Below are positions 6,067 through 8,528 of a stretch of 8,528 bases of DNA, in pieces (position 1 is the first letter of the stretch; every line of letters starts with the position of its first letter). The position numbers were made by a program, and so were the translations under genes. Below the pieces are notes generated by a model. It was not told where the DNA came from and made no database searches. It saw nothing but the letters and a program-made list of their open reading frames with translations. Source of the stretch: Gulosibacter sediminis (GTDB lineage: Bacteria > Actinomycetota > Actinomycetes > Actinomycetales > Microbacteriaceae); contig NZ_JACXJG010000018.1 of NCBI RefSeq assembly GCF_014904065.1, positions 55,531 through 64,058 of the forward strand, given 5' to 3'.

Positions 6067-6101
6067 GGGTGGTGTTGGGGCACTCTGGGGAGCACTAGGG
6101 T
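6067..6101 (+). promoter_or_regulatory. G-run array with a weak candidate dnaB promoter
   Basis: Four runs of at least three G lie at 6067-6069, 6077-6080, 6087-6090 and 6098-6100, with loops of 7, 6 and 7 bases. This meets the usual intramolecular G-quadruplex pattern on the plus strand. Within it, GCACT is repeated (6080-6084 and 6092-6096), each followed by a G-rich stretch. TAGGGT at 6096-6101 fits the TAnnnT -10 pattern, and TTGGGG at 6075-6080 is the nearest -35-like hexamer, though the 15-base spacer is short. A promoter is needed somewhere here because a terminator precedes this gap. Assignment of these exact hexamers is tentative. Confidence 0.35.
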
Positions 6102-6173
6102 GAATCATCGTCGCTGCGTACCGGCACCTCCGTGTCGGAGGCTCGCGATACAACGGCTGTGGAAAGGACGCGA

Positions 6174-7571
6174 ATGACTCTCACGCATCTCGGTACTGAA
6201 GGCCGCGAATCGAGCCGGGCGGCGCAGGACGGCCCCCGCACCCCGCCGCACGACCTGCTCGCCGAGCAGTCGGCCCTCGGCGGCATGATGCTCTCGAAGG
6301 ATGCCGTTGCTGACGTCGTTGAGAGCGTCCGCGGCATCGACTTCTACATTCCGAAGCACGAGATCATCTTCGACGCCCTTCAGACGCTCTACGCGGCTGG
6401 CGAGCCCACCGACGTCATCGCGGTGACCGACCAGCTCACGAAGACGGGCGACCTCCAGCGTGCTGGCGGCGCCGACTACCTGCACACGCTCGTCGGACTC
6501 GTGCCGACCGCCGCGAACGCCGGCTACTACGCCGAGATCGTCGCCGAGCGCGCCGTGCTGCGCCGCCTCGTCGAGGCAGGCACCCGCATCGTGCAGATCG
6601 GCTACGGCGCCGAGGGCGAGGTCGTCGAGCTCGTCAACCAGGCGCAGGCCGAGATCTACGCCGTCACCGGCGGCGTCGAGACCGAAGACTATGTGCCGCT
6701 CAGCGAGGCCCTCAAGGTCGCGCAGGACGACATTGACGCGGCTGCGAACCGCGACGGCGAGCTCACTGGTGTGCCCACGGGCTTCCGCGACCTCGACGGC
6801 CTCACGAACGGCCTCCACGCCGGCCAGATGATCATCGTCGCCGCCCGACCCGGTATGGGTAAGTCGACGCTCGCGCTCGACTTCTGCCGCTACGCGTCGA
6901 TCCACGCGAACATGCCGTCGATCTTCTTCTCGCTCGAGATGAGCCGCTCCGAGATCGCCATGCGCCTGCTCTCGGCCGAGGCGAGCGTCAAGCTGCAGCA
7001 CATGCGCACCGGCAAGGTGTCCGACGAAGACTGGCAGAAAATCGCCCGCACACAGGGCGACATCGCCGAGGCCCCGCTCTACATCGACGACTCGCCGAAC
7101 ATGACCCTCGTCGAGATCCGCGCGAAGTGCCGCCGCCTCAAGCAGAAGCACGGCCTCAAGCTCATCGTCATCGACTACCTCCAGCTCATGACCTCGGGTA
7201 AGCGCGTCGAGTCGCGTCAGCAAGAGGTCTCGGAGTTCTCGCGTGCGCTCAAGCTGCTCGCGAAGGAGCTCGAGTGTCCGGTCATCGCCCTCTCGCAGCT
7301 CAACCGAAACTCCGAGCAGCGCGCCGACAAGAAGCCCGCCATTAGCGACCTTCGTGAGTCGGGCTCGCTCGAGCAGGACGCCGACATGGTCATCCTTCTG
7401 CACCGCGAGGGTGCCTACGAGAAAGACCACCCCCGCGCCTCCGAGGCCGACTTCATCGTGGCGAAGCACCGTAACGGCCCCACCGACACCGTCACGGTGC
7501 TCTTCCAGGGTCACCTCTCGCGCTTCGTCGACTACGCGCCGGGCATGGCCCCGGCCCCCGCGATGGGCTAG
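6174..7571 (+). CDS. dnaB: Replicative DNA helicase DnaB
   Basis: Hexameric 5'-3' helicase that unwinds DNA ahead of the replisome and binds primase. The 465-residue product has the N-terminal collar domain (about 20-145; HDLLAEQSALGGMMLSKDAV, EPTDVIAVTDQL) and a linker near 150-185. The RecA-like motor domain follows, with Walker A PGMGKST (K230), the FFSLEMS motif, Walker B LIVIDYLQLM (D334) and the arginine-finger region KHRNGPTDTV (R433). The ATPase core is uninterrupted, with no intein at the Walker A site, a common insertion point in actinobacterial DnaB. ATG 6174 is chosen over an in-frame GTG at 6132 because GAAAGGA (6162-6168) lies 5 bases upstream; the 14 extra residues would be unlike the family. 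A DnaA-box cluster lies upstream. Confidence 0.97.
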   Translation: MTLTHLGTEGRESSRAAQDGPRTPPHDLLAEQSALGGMMLSKDAVADVVESVRGIDFYIPKHEIIFDALQTLYAAGEPTDVIAVTDQLTKTGDLQRAGGADYLHTLVGLVPTAANAGYYAEIVAERAVLRRLVEAGTRIVQIGYGAEGEVVELVNQAQAEIYAVTGGVETEDYVPLSEALKVAQDDIDAAANRDGELTGVPTGFRDLDGLTNGLHAGQMIIVAARPGMGKSTLALDFCRYASIHANMPSIFFSLEMSRSEIAMRLLSAEASVKLQHMRTGKVSDEDWQKIARTQGDIAEAPLYIDDSPNMTLVEIRAKCRRLKQKHGLKLIVIDYLQLMTSGKRVESRQQEVSEFSRALKLLAKELECPVIALSQLNRNSEQRADKKPAISDLRESGSLEQDADMVILLHREGAYEKDHPRASEADFIVAKHRNGPTDTVTVLFQGHLSRFVDYAPGMAPAPAMG

Positions 7572-7765
7572 CTCTCCACCCCGCAGCCGCTCGACCGCGT
7601 CGAGTAGCAGCTCGAGGCCGAGGATGCCCGCATTGGGGAGTCCTCGGCCTCGGCGTAGTGCCCCGCGAGTTCGGCCATGCGCGGCACGGTGCTGAAGTCC
7701 ATCCAGCTCATGAGCTCTTCCGCGTCGTCCTCGACTCCGACCTGGGCGAGCACGACCTCCTGCAA
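7568..7765 (-). pseudogene. Unrecognised coding-like stretch, possible gene remnant with a frameshift
   Basis: From about 7775 down to 7640 the minus strand reads like protein with host-type codons (for example VVLAQVGVEDDAEELMSWMD, then STVPRMAELAGHYAEAEDSP). From there the same frame turns into a Ser/Cys-rich sequence and stops at 7568-7570. Shifting by one base at the GGGG run (plus 7635-7638) instead gives NAGILGLELLLDAVERLRGG, a plausible amphipathic helix. The only start is a TTG at 7765 without a ribosome binding site. It directly follows the monooxygenase stop (10 bases) and abuts the end of dnaB. I do not recognise the family. It may be the 3' end of a degraded gene, or simply a high-GC chance frame, since a 12-bp inverted repeat covers the same bases. 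Confidence 0.25.
7613..7652. terminator. Inverted repeat between convergent dnaB and the monooxygenase gene
   Basis: CGAGGCCGAGGA (7613-7624) and TCCTCGGCCTCG (7641-7652) form a perfect 12-bp stem with a 16-base loop that can itself pair CCC with GGG. It lies 42 bases after the dnaB stop, between two converging genes. There is no U tract on either side, so it would be a U-less terminator of the type often predicted in high-GC actinobacteria, or an RNA 3' end stabiliser. The symmetry is certain, the function is not. Confidence 0.5.
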
Positions 7766-7775
7766 CGCGAAGCGG

Positions 7776-8528
7776 CTACAGCTTGATGCGCTCGTGGAAT
7801 TCTGTGATGAACTCCGCCCGCTCGGCCGGGGCTGGCTCGAGCAGGTGCTGCGCGAAGAACTCGGCGACCTCGTCGCGGGCTGAGAGGGGCAGCACGCCGG
7901 CGACGTACTGATCGGGGCGCACGATCACGATCGCGCCGTCGCGTGAAACCTCGCGCTCGCGGTGGATGTCGCGGCCGTGGCCCGTCGCGAAGATCTGGTT
8001 GATGTCCTCGAGCCCGAACGGCACCTTGAGCGGCTTGAACGCGTTTGGCACGTCCTTCGGGTCGAACTCGGTGTACTCCTGCTGGTAGATCACCTTCGTG
8101 TCGAATACCGCGTCGTCGTCGCCATCGCCGGGCGTGTAACGCACGCGCGGCGAGGCCGCGTCGTTCGCCCACCAGTTCGCGAAGTCGGCGGTCGGGGTGC
8201 CCTCGAGCGCCGGCGCGGCCGAGTCGGCGAACACGTAGACGCGCCAGCGGCCGTCGGCCTCGTGCAGGTGCCCGAGGTGCTGCCAGCGGTTGTCGGCGCG
8301 GCGAATCACCTCGGCCGACTTGAAGCGCTTGCCGATGGGGAAGCCGGCGGCGAGCGCCTGGTGCTCGGCGTCGAGGGTGATGATCGACGGCGCGTACTCG
8401 GTCATGAACCCCGCGGGGAACTCCATTGTGTTGACGTAGTAGCGCTCGAGCTCGGCCGGGTCCTCCCACTCGTCGACCGGGCGGGCCATCATCGTCGACC
8501 ATTCCTTGTCGAAGTCGATGAGGTTCTG
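7776..8528 (-). CDS. Phenol 2-monooxygenase-type FAD-dependent aromatic hydroxylase, C-terminal part (partial)
   Basis: The 250 visible residues are the C-terminal portion of a flavoprotein aromatic hydroxylase of the phenol 2-monooxygenase/3-hydroxybenzoate 4-monooxygenase group; the N-terminal FAD and substrate domains lie beyond the window. The frame is open to the window edge (QNLIDFDKEWSTMMARP), so ATG 8492 is internal. From about visible residue 65 onward it matches the thioredoxin-like dimerisation domain of phenol hydroxylase: GRWRVYVFAD at about 93-102, a long acidic insert, then IVIVRPDQYVAGVLPL near 200-215, which is highly characteristic. The protein ends EFHERIKL. Family members use NADPH and oxygen to hydroxylate phenols or hydroxybenzoates. 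Because the dimerisation domain does not bind substrate, the compound cannot be named. It converges on dnaB and is unrelated to the core cluster. Confidence 0.88.
   Translation of the reverse strand, partial: QNLIDFDKEWSTMMARPVDEWEDPAELERYYVNTMEFPAGFMTEYAPSIITLDAEHQALAAGFPIGKRFKSAEVIRRADNRWQHLGHLHEADGRWRVYVFADSAAPALEGTPTADFANWWANDAASPRVRYTPGDGDDDAVFDTKVIYQQEYTEFDPKDVPNAFKPLKVPFGLEDINQIFATGHGRDIHREREVSRDGAIVIVRPDQYVAGVLPLSARDEVAEFFAQHLLEPAPAERAEFITEFHERIKL

Noticed and set aside
5819..6173. The DnaA-box-rich gap as the chromosomal origin oriC
   Set aside because: Actinobacterial oriC normally lies between dnaA and dnaN, neither of which is here, and the gap is short with only about five good boxes. 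GC-skew across the genome would be needed to revive the idea.
6105..7514. 469-codon open frame on the minus strand opposite dnaB
   Set aside because: It is a high-GC antisense shadow, rich in Asp/Glu/Arg/Val/Leu with no recognisable domain, and the plus strand carries a complete DnaB with all motifs.
6132..7571. dnaB starting at GTG 6132
   Set aside because: It is in frame, but ATG 6174 has a better ribosome binding site (GAAAGGA) and family-like N-terminus; the extra 14 residues look like leader.
7708..8502. 264-codon open frame on the minus strand in another frame of the monooxygenase gene
   Set aside because: The Arg/Pro/Ala-rich product is a frame shadow; the overlapping frame matches the phenol hydroxylase C-terminal domain.

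Overview
The window looks like a chromosomal segment of a high-GC actinobacterium, most likely a member of the Microbacteriaceae. The evidence is the strongly GC-rich third codon positions, the gene order rpsF-ssb-rpsR-rplI-dnaB, the actinobacterial SSB tail, the mixed ATG/GTG starts and the cysteine-free ribosomal protein S18. The taxonomic placement is an inference from gene content; no 16S rRNA gene is present.

Layout: (1) Positions 1-3284 hold the end of a sugar-type (CUT1) ABC importer operon on the plus strand: the tail of an unidentified upstream gene, two MalF/MalG-type permeases joined by stop/start overlaps, a 167-base gap with a 14-base perfect palindrome (candidate operator), and a lipoprotein solute-binding protein. 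No ATPase gene is visible. An 18-bp perfect hairpin at 3300-3339 separates this from the next gene, which converges on it. (2) Positions 3348-3761 (minus) encode a small proline/glutamine-rich DUF4190-like membrane protein. (3) Positions 3873-5818 hold the translation/replication cluster rpsF-ssb-rpsR-rplI, with a candidate promoter, a structured leader of about 115 bases before rpsF, and a strong terminator after rplI. (4) Positions 5819-6173 are a non-coding stretch with a cluster of DnaA-box-like sites (two perfect TTATCCACA, three more with one mismatch), locally AT-enriched, followed by a G-run array and a weak candidate promoter. (5) Positions 6174-7571 encode the replicative helicase DnaB. 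(6) Positions 7572-7775 contain a 12-bp inverted repeat and a coding-like minus-strand stretch that I could not identify and that may be a gene remnant. (7) Positions 7776-8528 (minus) are the C-terminal part of a phenol 2-monooxygenase-type flavoprotein that runs off the window.

How it fits together: the core cluster encodes the S6:S18 pair of the 30S platform, L9, single-strand binding protein and the helicase, so it joins translation capacity with replication. The two most interesting non-coding elements both sit in this core. One is the rpsF leader, whose anti-Shine-Dalgarno segment can pair with the rpsF ribosome binding site around an inner hairpin with a CCG next to it, resembling the known S6:S18 autoregulatory motif. 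The other is the DnaA-box cluster ahead of dnaB, which could tie helicase expression to DnaA or act as a DnaA-titration/recharging site. The flanking transporter and aromatic monooxygenase are ordinary catabolic accessory genes. I see no mobile element, CRISPR array, tRNA or phage gene.
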